DNA of 12,888 nt from Erythrobacter donghaensis (GTDB lineage Bacteria; Pseudomonadota; Alphaproteobacteria; Sphingomonadales; Sphingomonadaceae), in the NCBI RefSeq assembly GCF_001557325.1, contig NZ_LSJS01000196.1, positions 1 to 12,888 of the forward strand. Reading direction: 5' to 3'. Made by a program: the position numbers and the translations under genes. Of the stretch, positions 6,093 through 12,888 are shown in pieces. Position 1 is the stretch's first letter, and the number at the start of each line of letters is the position of its first letter. The notes beneath the pieces were generated by a model. It ran no database searches. It was not told the origin of the DNA and saw nothing but the letters and a program-made list of their open reading frames with translations.

Positions 6093-7592
6093 CTACTCCG
6101 CCTCTTCGGCCCAGCCCGCACGCAGCGGTCCTGCATCTGTGCGGGTCTCGACCGTGACGCCCGCTTCGCGCAGGCCCTCGGCGGCGGCCTCGGCGGAGGC
6201 AGTGGGGCCGGTCAGCACCACGCCGCGCCCGAGCCGCCGTGCCGCCCAGCTGGTGAGCGCGAGTGCCGCCTGCCCGGCCTCGGTCGGCTCGCCGGCTGCG
6301 AAGGCAATGGCCTGCGGCAGCCGCCCCGGCGGCGGAATCAGCTCGATCCGCCAGTCGGGCTCGCTCGCTGCGATCCGCGCCTCGAGCGCGCGGTAGGTCG
6401 CAAGGCTTGCGCCCGGCAGGGCCCTGGCCCGCACCAGCGCGCGGCGGCGCGCGGCGTCGATCAGCACATCGCCGGGCGGCACGCCCGCGGCCAGCGCCAT
6501 GCGCAGCGCCAGCGCCTCGGCCCGCTCGGTCGCCTCGCGCTCCTCGCGGGTCCGCGCCAGGGAGAGCTGGGCGCGCTCGGCTGCGGCGCCGCTCGTGCCG
6601 ACCTCGTATTGCACCAGATCGAGGCTGATCGCCTCGCCCAGCCGCTCGGTGAGCGCGCGCTCGACCTGCGGCTCGACATCGGGGCGCAGCACCGGCGTGA
6701 AGACCACTGCGTGCACCCCCACCGGCTTGGCCGCGTAGTCCATCTCCAGCACGTCGAGCTGCGCGTTCGCGTCGAACTGCGCGCGGATCTCCGCGCGCAC
6801 GATGCGCTGGGCGTTGGTCTCCCAGGCGATCCGCTGGAGCGAGTAGCCGAGCGGGACCGCAAGGGCGACGAACACCGTCAGCAGCGCGACGTTCTGGAAC
6901 AGGGTGTTGCGCGCGCTCAGGGCGCTGCCGAAGCCGTAGAGCTTGGCCATGCCGAAGGCGGTCAGCGCGATAGTGATGAAGTTGGTGACGAACAGCAGCA
7001 GCGCGCCCGAGAACACCGTCCAGTTCCAGGTGGCAAGGCCGTAGCCGACGACCGCGAGCGGGGGCATCAGCGCGGTGGCGATGGCGACGCCGACGATCGC
7101 GCCCTCCCTCCCGCGGATCATCGCGTATGCTCCGGCAAGGGCCGAGAACAGCGCCACGAACAGATCGAACAGGTTGGGTCGGGTGCGCGCCGCGATTTCG
7201 GCGGTGACGGTCTGGATCGGCGAGAGGAATACCAGGACTGCGCACAGCAGCACCGCCAGCAGGCTTCCGACCACCAGGGTCCGCAAGGACGCCTTGAGCC
7301 AGTCCCAATCGCCGATCGCCAGCGCGAAGCCCAGCCCCATGATCGGTCCCATCAGCGGGGAAAGCAGCATCGCCCCGATCACCACCGCCGGGGAGGACAG
7401 GAGCAGGCCGAGCACCGCAATCCCGCCGCTCATCGCGCTCATGAACAGGTTGTGCTCGGACAGCCGCCCCTCCTCGCGGCGACGCTCGATCACTTCGGCC
7501 TGATCGACCGCGCCCCCGGCATGGGCGTTCCACCACTTGCGCAGCTCGGCGAGCGCGCCTTGCGGACCGGTGGTCCCGGTGGTCTCGTTCAT
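6093..7592 (-). CDS. DUF389 family membrane protein
   Basis: A 499-residue inner-membrane protein of the DUF389 (TIGR00341-like) family, function unknown. Residues 55-255 hold about six or seven hydrophobic segments, roughly 55-75, 80-95, 104-125, 142-160, 164-186, 193-220 and 234-252. Family marks are V-I-G-A-M-L-L-S-P-L-M-G-P-I (71-84) and A-T-A-L-M-P-P-L-A-V-V-G (172-183). The C-terminal half (about 255-499) is soluble, Ala/Arg/Glu-rich and may form paired alpha/beta domains. The ATG at 7592 has GAAGG about 8 bases upstream; an in-frame upstream start at 7655 is less likely for lack of such a site. It is divergent from telA across a 202-base gap and is followed after 145 bases by the NTF2-like gene, so an operon is possible but not compelling. 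Confidence 0.85.
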   Translation of the reverse strand: MNETTGTTGPQGALAELRKWWNAHAGGAVDQAEVIERRREEGRLSEHNLFMSAMSGGIAVLGLLLSSPAVVIGAMLLSPLMGPIMGLGFALAIGDWDWLKASLRTLVVGSLLAVLLCAVLVFLSPIQTVTAEIAARTRPNLFDLFVALFSALAGAYAMIRGREGAIVGVAIATALMPPLAVVGYGLATWNWTVFSGALLLFVTNFITIALTAFGMAKLYGFGSALSARNTLFQNVALLTVFVALAVPLGYSLQRIAWETNAQRIVRAEIRAQFDANAQLDVLEMDYAAKPVGVHAVVFTPVLRPDVEPQVERALTERLGEAISLDLVQYEVGTSGAAAERAQLSLARTREEREATERAEALALRMALAAGVPPGDVLIDAARRRALVRARALPGASLATYRALEARIAASEPDWRIELIPPPGRLPQAIAFAAGEPTEAGQAALALTSWAARRLGRGVVLTGPTASAEAAAEGLREAGVTVETRTDAGPLRAGWAEEAE

Positions 7593-7714
7593 GCGTGCAC
7601 CTTCGGCCAGCCCTGTGATCCTGCGGGGATAGCCCGCCCTTCCGTCCCCTGCCAACCCCGCTGCGGGCGCGGTGGACGCGCGCCCCCTTTCCGGCTTACC
7701 ATGCGCCCGCGCGC

Positions 7715-7743
7715 TTGAAAGGCGTGTCTTAGATTACTAATAC
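7715..7743 (+). promoter_or_regulatory. Weak sigma-70-like promoter candidate for the telA operon
   Basis: TTGAAA (7715-7720, 4 of 6 to consensus) and TAATAC (7738-7743, 3 of 6) are 17 bases apart in an AT-richer patch of the 202-base divergent gap between the DUF389 gene and telA. The match is modest; position and local base composition are the main support. I saw nothing else definite in this gap. Confidence 0.35.
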
Positions 7744-7794
7744 AGTGGGCAGCAGCCCGCCCGCGGCAGGGCTACAGGGAGCACGAGAGCAGGC

Positions 7795-9006
7795 ATGAGC
7801 ACCGAAACGACAACCGCAACCGCGACCCCCTTCTCGCTCACGCCGCCCGATCCGGTGCCCCAGGTCGCGCCCGAGCAGGCCGTCGGCCTCGTGCCGGTCA
7901 CCACCGAGCAGAAGTCGAAGCTCGACACCAAGGTCGATGCCTTCGTCGACGAGCTGGTGCAGGTCGATGCCAATTCGCCGCAGTTCGGCGAGAAGGTCGA
8001 CCAGATCACCCGCATGGGGCAGGAACAGATCCGCGCCGCCGCCGCGATGTCGAACCGCTTCCTCGACCGCCCGGTGCGCGCGATGGATGCCGATGGCTCG
8101 GTGGGCAAGGACCTCGCCGAGCTGCGCCGCACGGTCGAGGATCTCGATCCGGGCCGTCAGGGCAAGCTGTCGGGCCCGCGCAAGATCCTCGGGATCATCC
8201 CCTTCGGCAACCGGATCAAGAACTACTTCGACAGCTACACCTCGGCGCAAGGCCACATCGCGGCGATCCTCCAGCGGCTGGAAAGCGGCAAGAAGGAGCT
8301 GCATCTCGATAATGCGGCGATCGATACCGAGCGCCAGAAGCTGTGGGCGGCGATGGGCGAGCTGGAGCAGATGATCCACATCGCCAAGACGCTCGATGCG
8401 CGGCTCGAGGCCAAGGCACTGGAGCTCGACAGCTCGGACCCGGCCAAGGCCAAGGCGCTGCGCGAGAGCGCGCTGTTCTACGTCCGCCAGCGCACGCAGG
8501 ACCTGCTGACCCAGATGGCGGTGAGCGTGCAGGGCTACCTCGCGCTCGATCTGGTGAAGAAGAACAATGTCGAACTGGTCAAGGGCGTCGACCGCGCCAG
8601 CACCACCACTGTCGGCGCGCTGCGCACCGCGGTGACCGTGGCGCAGGCGATGACCAACCAGCGCCTCGTGCTCGGCCAGATCACGGCGCTCAACAAGACC
8701 ACCAGCGACATCATCGATTCGACCAGCGCGCTCCTTCGGGAACAGACCGCGCAGATCCACGAGCAGGCGGCCTCGAGCACCATCCCGCTCGAGACGCTCC
8801 AGCGCGCCTTCCAGAACATCTACGACACGATGGACGAGGTCGACAATTTCAAGGTCCGCGCGCTCGAATCGATGAAGCAGACCGTCACCGTGCTGACCTC
8901 CGAAGTCGAGAAGTCCAAGGGCTATATCGCCCGCGCCGAAGGTCAGGCGCAGGCGCAGGCCAAGGTCGCCTCGCAAACGCCCTCGCTGCTGGCGCTGGAC
9001 AAGTAA
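7795..9006 (+). CDS. telA: TelA-family (toxic anion resistance) protein
   Basis: A 403-residue soluble protein of the TelA/YaaN family, originally linked to tellurite resistance but widespread in bacteria without it. After a Thr/Pro-rich N-terminus (1-35), the body is almost wholly helical. The characteristic block is I-P-F-G-N-R-I-K-N-Y-F (135-145), then S-A-Q-G-H-I-A-A-I-L-Q-R-L (150-162) and L-D-N-A-A-I (171-176); helices rich in Gln, Ala and Glu continue to the end. Length is typical. GAGAG lies 5 bases before the ATG. The XpaC-like gene starts on the first base after its stop, and TelA next to XpaC is a known conserved pairing. No ter genes for tellurite resistance are nearby, so resistance should not be assumed; a role in envelope or stress physiology is equally possible. 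Confidence 0.88.
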   Translation: MSTETTTATATPFSLTPPDPVPQVAPEQAVGLVPVTTEQKSKLDTKVDAFVDELVQVDANSPQFGEKVDQITRMGQEQIRAAAAMSNRFLDRPVRAMDADGSVGKDLAELRRTVEDLDPGRQGKLSGPRKILGIIPFGNRIKNYFDSYTSAQGHIAAILQRLESGKKELHLDNAAIDTERQKLWAAMGELEQMIHIAKTLDARLEAKALELDSSDPAKAKALRESALFYVRQRTQDLLTQMAVSVQGYLALDLVKKNNVELVKGVDRASTTTVGALRTAVTVAQAMTNQRLVLGQITALNKTTSDIIDSTSALLREQTAQIHEQAASSTIPLETLQRAFQNIYDTMDEVDNFKVRALESMKQTVTVLTSEVEKSKGYIARAEGQAQAQAKVASQTPSLLALDK

Positions 9007-9822
9007 ATGCCCGACACCACCCGCGATTCGGACCGCATCCTGCGCGAGGCCAAGACCAGCCTCGCCGTGCAGCGCGAGGGCGGCACGCACCGCCCCGCGC
9101 CGCGGGGGCAGAGCATCGGCAAGGGCTCGGCCGAGCTCAAGATGAAGAGCCTGCTGACCAAGGTTCGCAACATCGCCCTTGCCATTTTTGCGATCTGGCT
9201 GGGCGCGGGCATTGCGGGCGCGATGTTCAGCGGCATCGGCTTCTGGGGGCTGATGGCGGTGATCGTGGGGACCTGCGTCGCTGTCGCGGTGTTCTCGAGC
9301 TTCCCCAAGGTCAAGGTGCCACAGCGCGCGGAACTCAAGCAGGGCAATCCGCACCAGATGGTCGCGCGCACCGAGCTGTGGCTTGAAGCCCAGCGCCCCG
9401 CGCTGCCCCCGCCCGCGCAGGCGCTGGTCGACCAGCTGGGGGTGCAGCTCGATGCGCTCGGGCTGCAACTGAAGGGCCTCGGCGACAACGAGCCCGCCAT
9501 GGCCGAGGTGCGCGAGCTGGTGGGCGAATACATCCCCGAGACGATCGACAACTACCGCAAGATCCCCTCGCACCTGCGCGGCGAGGAATATGCCGGCAAG
9601 ACCGCCGACCAGCGCCTCACCGACAGCCTCGCCAAGCTTTCGGGCGAGGTCGACCGGGTCACGCGGCGGCTGGCCGAAGGCGCGCTCGACGATCTCGCGA
9701 TCAAGAGCCGCTATCTCGAATACCGCTATGGCGGGGCCGAGGCGCTGGAGGATGGCTCGATGCCCGACACCGGCGTGCCGCTCCCCGATTTCTCGGCGAT
9801 CCCCACGGGCAAGGCCCGCTAG
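9007..9822 (+). CDS. XpaC-like membrane protein (5-bromo-4-chloroindolyl phosphate hydrolysis family)
   Basis: A 271-residue protein. Residues 1-50 are basic and soluble; two adjacent hydrophobic segments (about 53-75 and 78-98) form a membrane hairpin; the rest is helical and cytosolic or periplasmic, ending in an acidic, proline-containing tail. The architecture and its place immediately behind telA (TAA then ATG with no gap) fit the XpaC-like family, named for hydrolysis of a chromogenic phosphate but without a proven enzyme activity. Sequence motifs in this family are weak, so the call leans on membrane layout and neighbour. Translation is probably coupled to telA. It may serve as the membrane partner of TelA. 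Confidence 0.68.
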   Translation: MPDTTRDSDRILREAKTSLAVQREGGTHRPAPRGQSIGKGSAELKMKSLLTKVRNIALAIFAIWLGAGIAGAMFSGIGFWGLMAVIVGTCVAVAVFSSFPKVKVPQRAELKQGNPHQMVARTELWLEAQRPALPPPAQALVDQLGVQLDALGLQLKGLGDNEPAMAEVRELVGEYIPETIDNYRKIPSHLRGEEYAGKTADQRLTDSLAKLSGEVDRVTRRLAEGALDDLAIKSRYLEYRYGGAEALEDGSMPDTGVPLPDFSAIPTGKAR

Positions 9823-9837
9823 CAGGAGCGCCGAGCG

Positions 9838-10137
9838 ATGCGCGTCACTCTCCCCCACAACCTCACCAAGGAAGAGGTGCGCGCCCGGATGCACAAGCAC
9901 GCGGGCGAGATCGGCGGGTTCTTCCCGCCCGGCCTCGCCAGGGTCACCACCGACTGGCCGTCCGAGGACCGCATGAGCATCACCGCCGTGGTGATGGGCC
10001 AGACCATCCCCGGCGGGGTCGAGGTGCGCGATCACGACGTGGTGATCGAGATGGACCTGCCGCTCCTGTTCTCGGTGATGAAAGGCCCGCTCGAGGCGGC
10101 GGTGAAGAAGGAAGGCGGACGCCTCCTCGCGCCCTGA
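9838..10137 (+). CDS. Polyhydroxyalkanoic acid system family protein
   Basis: A 99-residue protein with the pattern of the small PHA-granule-region family (PHA_gran_rgn, PF09650/TIGR02610): an N-terminal helix with L-T-K-E-E-V-R-A-R-M, then G-G-F-F-P-P (26-31), a beta section with M-S-I-T-A-V-V-M-G-Q and G-G-V-E-V-R-D-H-D-V, and a closing amphipathic helix E-A-A-V-K-K-E-G. Such proteins occur near PHA synthesis genes in some proteobacteria; their role is not settled. AGGAG lies 9 bases before the ATG, and the gene begins 15 bases after the XpaC-like stop, so it is the third gene of the telA operon. No PHA synthase or phasin is in view, so the PHA link is only by family name. Confidence 0.75.
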   Translation: MRVTLPHNLTKEEVRARMHKHAGEIGGFFPPGLARVTTDWPSEDRMSITAVVMGQTIPGGVEVRDHDVVIEMDLPLLFSVMKGPLEAAVKKEGGRLLAP

Positions 10138-10205
10138 CGGCGGCGGTGCAGCGGCGCGGCAGCGCACCGGCTAGGTAGCCTTCGCAATTGCCAGCTCCCC
10201 CGCCA

Positions 10206-10227
10206 TGTGTCATAGACATTTGACACA
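10206..10227 (+). promoter_or_regulatory. Palindromic operator with PpsR/CrtJ core and overlapping -35 box
   Basis: TGTGTCA (10206-10212) and TGACACA (10221-10227) are perfect inverted arms around 8 bases. Inside lies TGTC-N10-GACA (10208-10225), an exact match to the PpsR/CrtJ consensus (TGT-N12-ACA with the inner C and G). TTGACA at 10220-10225 is a perfect -35 sequence inside the right arm, so a bound repressor would block RNA polymerase. No convincing -10 lies 16-18 bases downstream; TACACT (10248-10253) is a partial match but 22 bases away. The site is 93 bases before the bphO start, in the 182-base gap after the telA operon. Binding by PpsR is inferred from motif and context. Confidence 0.7.
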
Positions 10228-10319
10228 GGTTTTAGCCTGTTTTGCCTTACACTCGGGCCGGGATCCCTGATGATGCGGCAATTCGGCCTCACGGCCGATT
10301 CGGGCGGGAAGGACGGGCT

Positions 10320-10913
10320 ATGCCGGCGGCCATCACAGCGACTGCCCCGGAGGCAGAGCCGGGCGAGAGCCTGCGCGCCCACCTGCGCGCCGCAACCATG
10401 ACCGCGCATGACCTGCTCGATCACGCGATGCAGGCGGCGAGCGGCTGGCAGTCGCGCGCCGACTATGCCCGCTTCCTCGCCCTGCAACACGCCGCCCGCG
10501 CGCCGCTCGAAGCCTGGCTCGCCGTGCACGCCCCCGCCGGGCTCGCCCCGCCGCCGCAGACCGGGCTGATCGCGCGCGATCTGGCGCGGCTCGGCACGGC
10601 GGTGCCGCCGCCTGCGCCGCTGTTCACGATCGGGCAGCCCGAAGCGGGCGCGGCGCTCGGCATCGCCTGGGTGCTGGCCGGATCGGCGCTCGGCAACAAG
10701 GCGATCCTCCGGCAGGTCGCCCGCATCGGCGGCGGCGCGTGGCCCGTCGCCTTCCTCGGCGATGATGGCGCGATGGCCTTCTGGCAAGCCTTGCGCGCCC
10801 GGATCGAACGCCCCGCCGCCCCGCACGAGGCCGCAGGCGCGACCCGCGCGGCCGAGGCGGTCTTCGCCCACTTCCTCGCCGCCGCGCAGGCCCCGGAGCG
10901 CGTGCCCGCATGA
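10320..10913 (+). CDS. bphO: Biliverdin-producing heme oxygenase (phytochrome-linked)
   Basis: A 197-residue cytoplasmic heme oxygenase of the bacteriophytochrome-associated type, which oxidises heme to biliverdin, iron and CO and so supplies the phytochrome chromophore. The N-terminal helix carries L-R-A-x-T-M-T-A-H-D (21-31) with His30 as the likely proximal heme ligand. The distal-helix region reads GIAWVLAGSALGN (114-126), matching the family's Y-V-L-E-G-S-x-L-G with Ala in place of Glu. AAGGA six bases before the ATG at 10320 supports this start; a longer TTG-started frame from 10242 would run over the promoter region. Its stop overlaps the phytochrome start (ATGA), a strong sign of joint translation. 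Sequence similarity in this family is low, so the call rests on these two blocks and on the neighbour. Confidence 0.88.
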   Translation: MPAAITATAPEAEPGESLRAHLRAATMTAHDLLDHAMQAASGWQSRADYARFLALQHAARAPLEAWLAVHAPAGLAPPPQTGLIARDLARLGTAVPPPAPLFTIGQPEAGAALGIAWVLAGSALGNKAILRQVARIGGGAWPVAFLGDDGAMAFWQALRARIERPAAPHEAAGATRAAEAVFAHFLAAAQAPERVPA

Positions 10914-12888
10914 ACCTCCACCAGCGCCCCGATGCGCTCTCCGAGTGCGACCGCGAGGCGATCCACCACATCGCCGCGATCCAGAGCTTCGGCGGGCTGA
11001 TCGCCGCCGATGCGGAAGGGCGATGCGTCCATGTCTCGGCCAACCTGCCCGCGCTGCTGGGCCTCGACGCCCTGCCCCCGCCCGGCACGCCGATCGCCGA
11101 GATCATCGCCGCTCCCGCGCTGGCAGCAATCACCGATGCCCTCGCCAGCCTCGCCGGTAACGACACGCCCGAACGCCGCTTCGGTCTCGATCTGGCGGGC
11201 ACGGGTCAGCCGTTCGATTGCGCCATGCACTGCAGCTGCGGGCTCTCGGTGATCGAGTTCGAGCCCCACGCCCGCGACGACTTCGCCGATCACGTCAGCA
11301 TGATCGTCCCCGTGATCGCGCAGCTCGAAACCGCCTCGACCGTGACCGCGCTGTGCGACACCGCCGCGCGGCTGGTGCGGCAGATGACCGGCTATGACCG
11401 GGTGATGGTCTACCGCTTCCACCCCGACGAAAGCGGCGAGGTGATCGCGGAGGATCGTGACGCGGCGCTCGAACCCTTCCTCGGCCTGCGCTATCCCGCC
11501 GCCGACATCCCGCAGCAGGCGCGCGAGCTGTTCCGCCGCAACCGCTTCCGCATCATCGCCGACATGGACGCGCCCGCGGTGCCGGTCGTGCCCGCATTGT
11601 GCCCCGAGGGGGAGCCGCTCGACATGTCGATGTCGATGCTGCGCGCCCATTCGAGGATGCACCTCGCCTACATGCGCAACATGGGGGTGGGCGCCAGCCT
11701 CGCGATCGCGATCGTGCGGCATGACCGGCTGTGGGGCATGATCTCGTGCCACCACCGCAAGGCCCGGCTGCCGGCCTATTCGCTGCGCACCGTCGCCGAG
11801 CTGCTCAGCCAGACCTTCTCGCTGATGCTCGACCGCATCCTCGTGGCCCAGGCCGAGGGGCTGCGCGAGCGCGCGCGGCAGCTCAACGACCGGCTGCTGC
11901 TGCGGCTGGCCGGGGGCGTGACGCTCGCCGACAGCCTGCCGATGATCGAGGAGCTGCTCAGCGGCACGATCCAGCACGACGGGATCTCGCTCTTCGCCGA
12001 CGGCGAGTATCGGGCCAGCGGCGAGGCACCGACGGAAGCCGAGTTCCGCAGCCTCGCGCCGCTCCTCGCCGGCACGCTGGGCGGGGCGACCCATTCGACC
12101 ACCCGCCTCGCCGACCAGATCCCCGAGGCCGCCGCCTTCGCCGGGCGTGCGGTGGGCGCGCTGGTGCTGCCGCTGTCGCGCGGCACGCGCGATTCGCTGG
12201 TGCTCTGGCGCCGCCCGCTGGAGCGGGTCGTGACCTGGGCGGGCGACCCGCGGAAAGCCGCCGCCGCGCCGGGCCAGATGCTCCAGCCGCGTGCGAGCTT
12301 TGCCGCCTGGGCCGAGACCGTGCGCGGCCACTCGGCCGACTGGACGCCCGAGGAATGCGAGATCGCCGCGCGCCTGCGCCGCACGCTGATCGAGGTGATC
12401 CTGCGCATGAGCGAGGATCTCACGCGCGAGCGCGCCCGCGCGGCCGAGCAGCAGGACCTGCTGATCGCCGAACTGAACCACCGCGTGCGCAACATCCTCG
12501 GATTGATCCGCGCGCTGGTCTCGCAGTCGCAGGCCGAGGCGCTGAGCGTGCCCGGTTTCGCCGCGATCATCGGCGGGCGGATCGCCGCGCTCGCCGCCGC
12601 GCATGACAACATCACCGCCAAGAACTGGGGCCCGGCGAGCCTCGCCAGGCTGATCGAGGCCGAGCTTGCGCCCTATTGCGGCGCGCAGCGCGCGCGCCTG
12701 TGCCTGTCGGGCGAGGATGTGCTGGTCGCGCCCGAGGCCTACACCATCGTTGCGCTCGTCGTGCACGAGCTTGCGACCAACAGCGCCAAGTACGGCAGTC
12801 TCTCGGCGCGCGCCGGGCGGGTCGAGGTCAGCCTCGCGCGCACCGCCTTCGGCGACCTCGCGCTGCGCTGGCGCGAGAGCGGCGGCCC
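10910..12888 (+). CDS. bphP: Bacteriophytochrome HWE-family sensor histidine kinase (C-terminus beyond window)
   Basis: At least 659 residues of a red/far-red photoreceptor kinase. PAS domain (about 10-110): Cys13 in S-E-C-D-R-E is the expected biliverdin-attachment cysteine, followed by I-Q-S-F-G where most relatives have I-Q-P-H-G. GAF domain (about 140-310): Y-P-A-A-D-I-P (195-201, Asp199), His251 in S-R-M-H-L-A-Y, and W-G-M-I-S-C-H-H (275-282). PHY domain (about 325-505): tongue motif P-R-A-S-F (460-464) with a following tryptophan. Kinase: N-H-R-V-R-N with phosphoacceptor His524, N-box H-E-L-A-T-N-S-A-K-Y (619-628) and W-R-E (654-656), which together define the HWE type. The ATG overlaps the bphO stop by four bases. 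The last residues of the ATP-binding domain lie outside. All chromophore-pocket residues checked are present, so a working photoreceptor is likely; the response partner is not visible. Confidence 0.95.
   Translation, partial: MNLHQRPDALSECDREAIHHIAAIQSFGGLIAADAEGRCVHVSANLPALLGLDALPPPGTPIAEIIAAPALAAITDALASLAGNDTPERRFGLDLAGTGQPFDCAMHCSCGLSVIEFEPHARDDFADHVSMIVPVIAQLETASTVTALCDTAARLVRQMTGYDRVMVYRFHPDESGEVIAEDRDAALEPFLGLRYPAADIPQQARELFRRNRFRIIADMDAPAVPVVPALCPEGEPLDMSMSMLRAHSRMHLAYMRNMGVGASLAIAIVRHDRLWGMISCHHRKARLPAYSLRTVAELLSQTFSLMLDRILVAQAEGLRERARQLNDRLLLRLAGGVTLADSLPMIEELLSGTIQHDGISLFADGEYRASGEAPTEAEFRSLAPLLAGTLGGATHSTTRLADQIPEAAAFAGRAVGALVLPLSRGTRDSLVLWRRPLERVVTWAGDPRKAAAAPGQMLQPRASFAAWAETVRGHSADWTPEECEIAARLRRTLIEVILRMSEDLTRERARAAEQQDLLIAELNHRVRNILGLIRALVSQSQAEALSVPGFAAIIGGRIAALAAAHDNITAKNWGPASLARLIEAELAPYCGAQRARLCLSGEDVLVAPEAYTIVALVVHELATNSAKYGSLSARAGRVEVSLARTAFGDLALRWRESGG

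Noticed and set aside
7725..7744. TGT...ACA pair upstream of telA as a second PpsR site
   Set aside because: The gap is 14 bases, not 12, and the inner C/G symmetry is absent.
7795..9822. A tellurite-resistance operon
   Set aside because: Only TelA and an XpaC-like protein are present; none of the TerB/C/D/Z proteins is nearby, so the resistance label is not supported.
7729..10167. An 812-codon open frame on the minus strand across the telA operon
   Set aside because: It is antisense to three well-recognised genes. Its product is His/Arg/Leu/Asp-rich in the way produced by reading GC-ending codons backwards, and no family motif is visible.
10238..10251. TGT-N8-ACA downstream of the bphO operator as a second PpsR half-site pair
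   Set aside because: The spacing of 8 does not fit the family's 12-base spacing.
10242..10319. TTG start for bphO 26 codons earlier
   Set aside because: It would place the start within the promoter region just after the operator and has no Shine-Dalgarno; the ATG at 10320 has AAGGA at good spacing.
10463..12766. A 767-codon minus-strand frame opposite bphO and bphP
   Set aside because: The plus strand carries all phytochrome and HWE kinase motifs; the opposite frame has only low-complexity Arg/Ala/Gly/His sequence.

Overview
The window is a high-GC chromosomal segment with strongly GC-ending codons. The best fit is an alphaproteobacterium of the order Sphingomonadales, probably an Erythrobacter/Porphyrobacter-like organism. 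This rests on an accessory complex I subunit (NDUFA12), a fatty acyl-AMP ligase, a heme oxygenase/bacteriophytochrome pair with an HWE-type kinase, and an exact match to the PpsR/CrtJ operator core found in phototrophic bacteria. The genus is an inference; no rRNA or photosynthesis gene is present. No tRNA, rRNA, CRISPR array, transposase or phage gene was seen, and no gene-free stretch exceeds about 210 bases.

Layout. (1) 1-2352, minus strand: a tightly packed run read as recX, a DUF192 lipoprotein, a MOSC-domain protein, NDUFA12 and the start of a small lipoprotein cut off by the window edge. The first 91 bases form a 39-bp perfect inverted repeat inside that lipoprotein's coding sequence, which looks more like a sequence-end fold-back than biology. 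(2) 2457-5341, plus strand: a fatty acyl-AMP ligase preceded by a possible 10-codon leader, then a diheme cytochrome c with its own promoter-like sequence, then a relic that repeats the last 32 codons of the ligase. This arrangement suggests an insertion, an allelic replacement or a collapsed tandem duplication. (3) 5379-7592, minus strand: a DUF389 membrane protein, an NTF2/SnoaL-like protein and a 58-residue proline-rich mini-protein. (4) 7795-10137, plus strand: TelA-like protein, XpaC-like membrane protein and a polyhydroxyalkanoate-system protein in a compact operon. (5) 10206-12888, plus strand: a palindromic operator, bphO, and a bacteriophytochrome histidine kinase that runs off the end.

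How the genes work together. BphO opens heme to biliverdin, and the overlapping downstream phytochrome binds biliverdin and should signal red/far-red light through its HWE kinase. The TGTC-N10-GACA operator overlapping a perfect TTGACA box suggests that this light sensor is itself under PpsR-type redox/light control. The TelA/XpaC pair is a conserved partnership of poorly known function, here joined to a PHA-granule-type protein. The most interesting signals are the operator in front of bphO-bphP and the duplicated ligase tail flanking the cytochrome gene.
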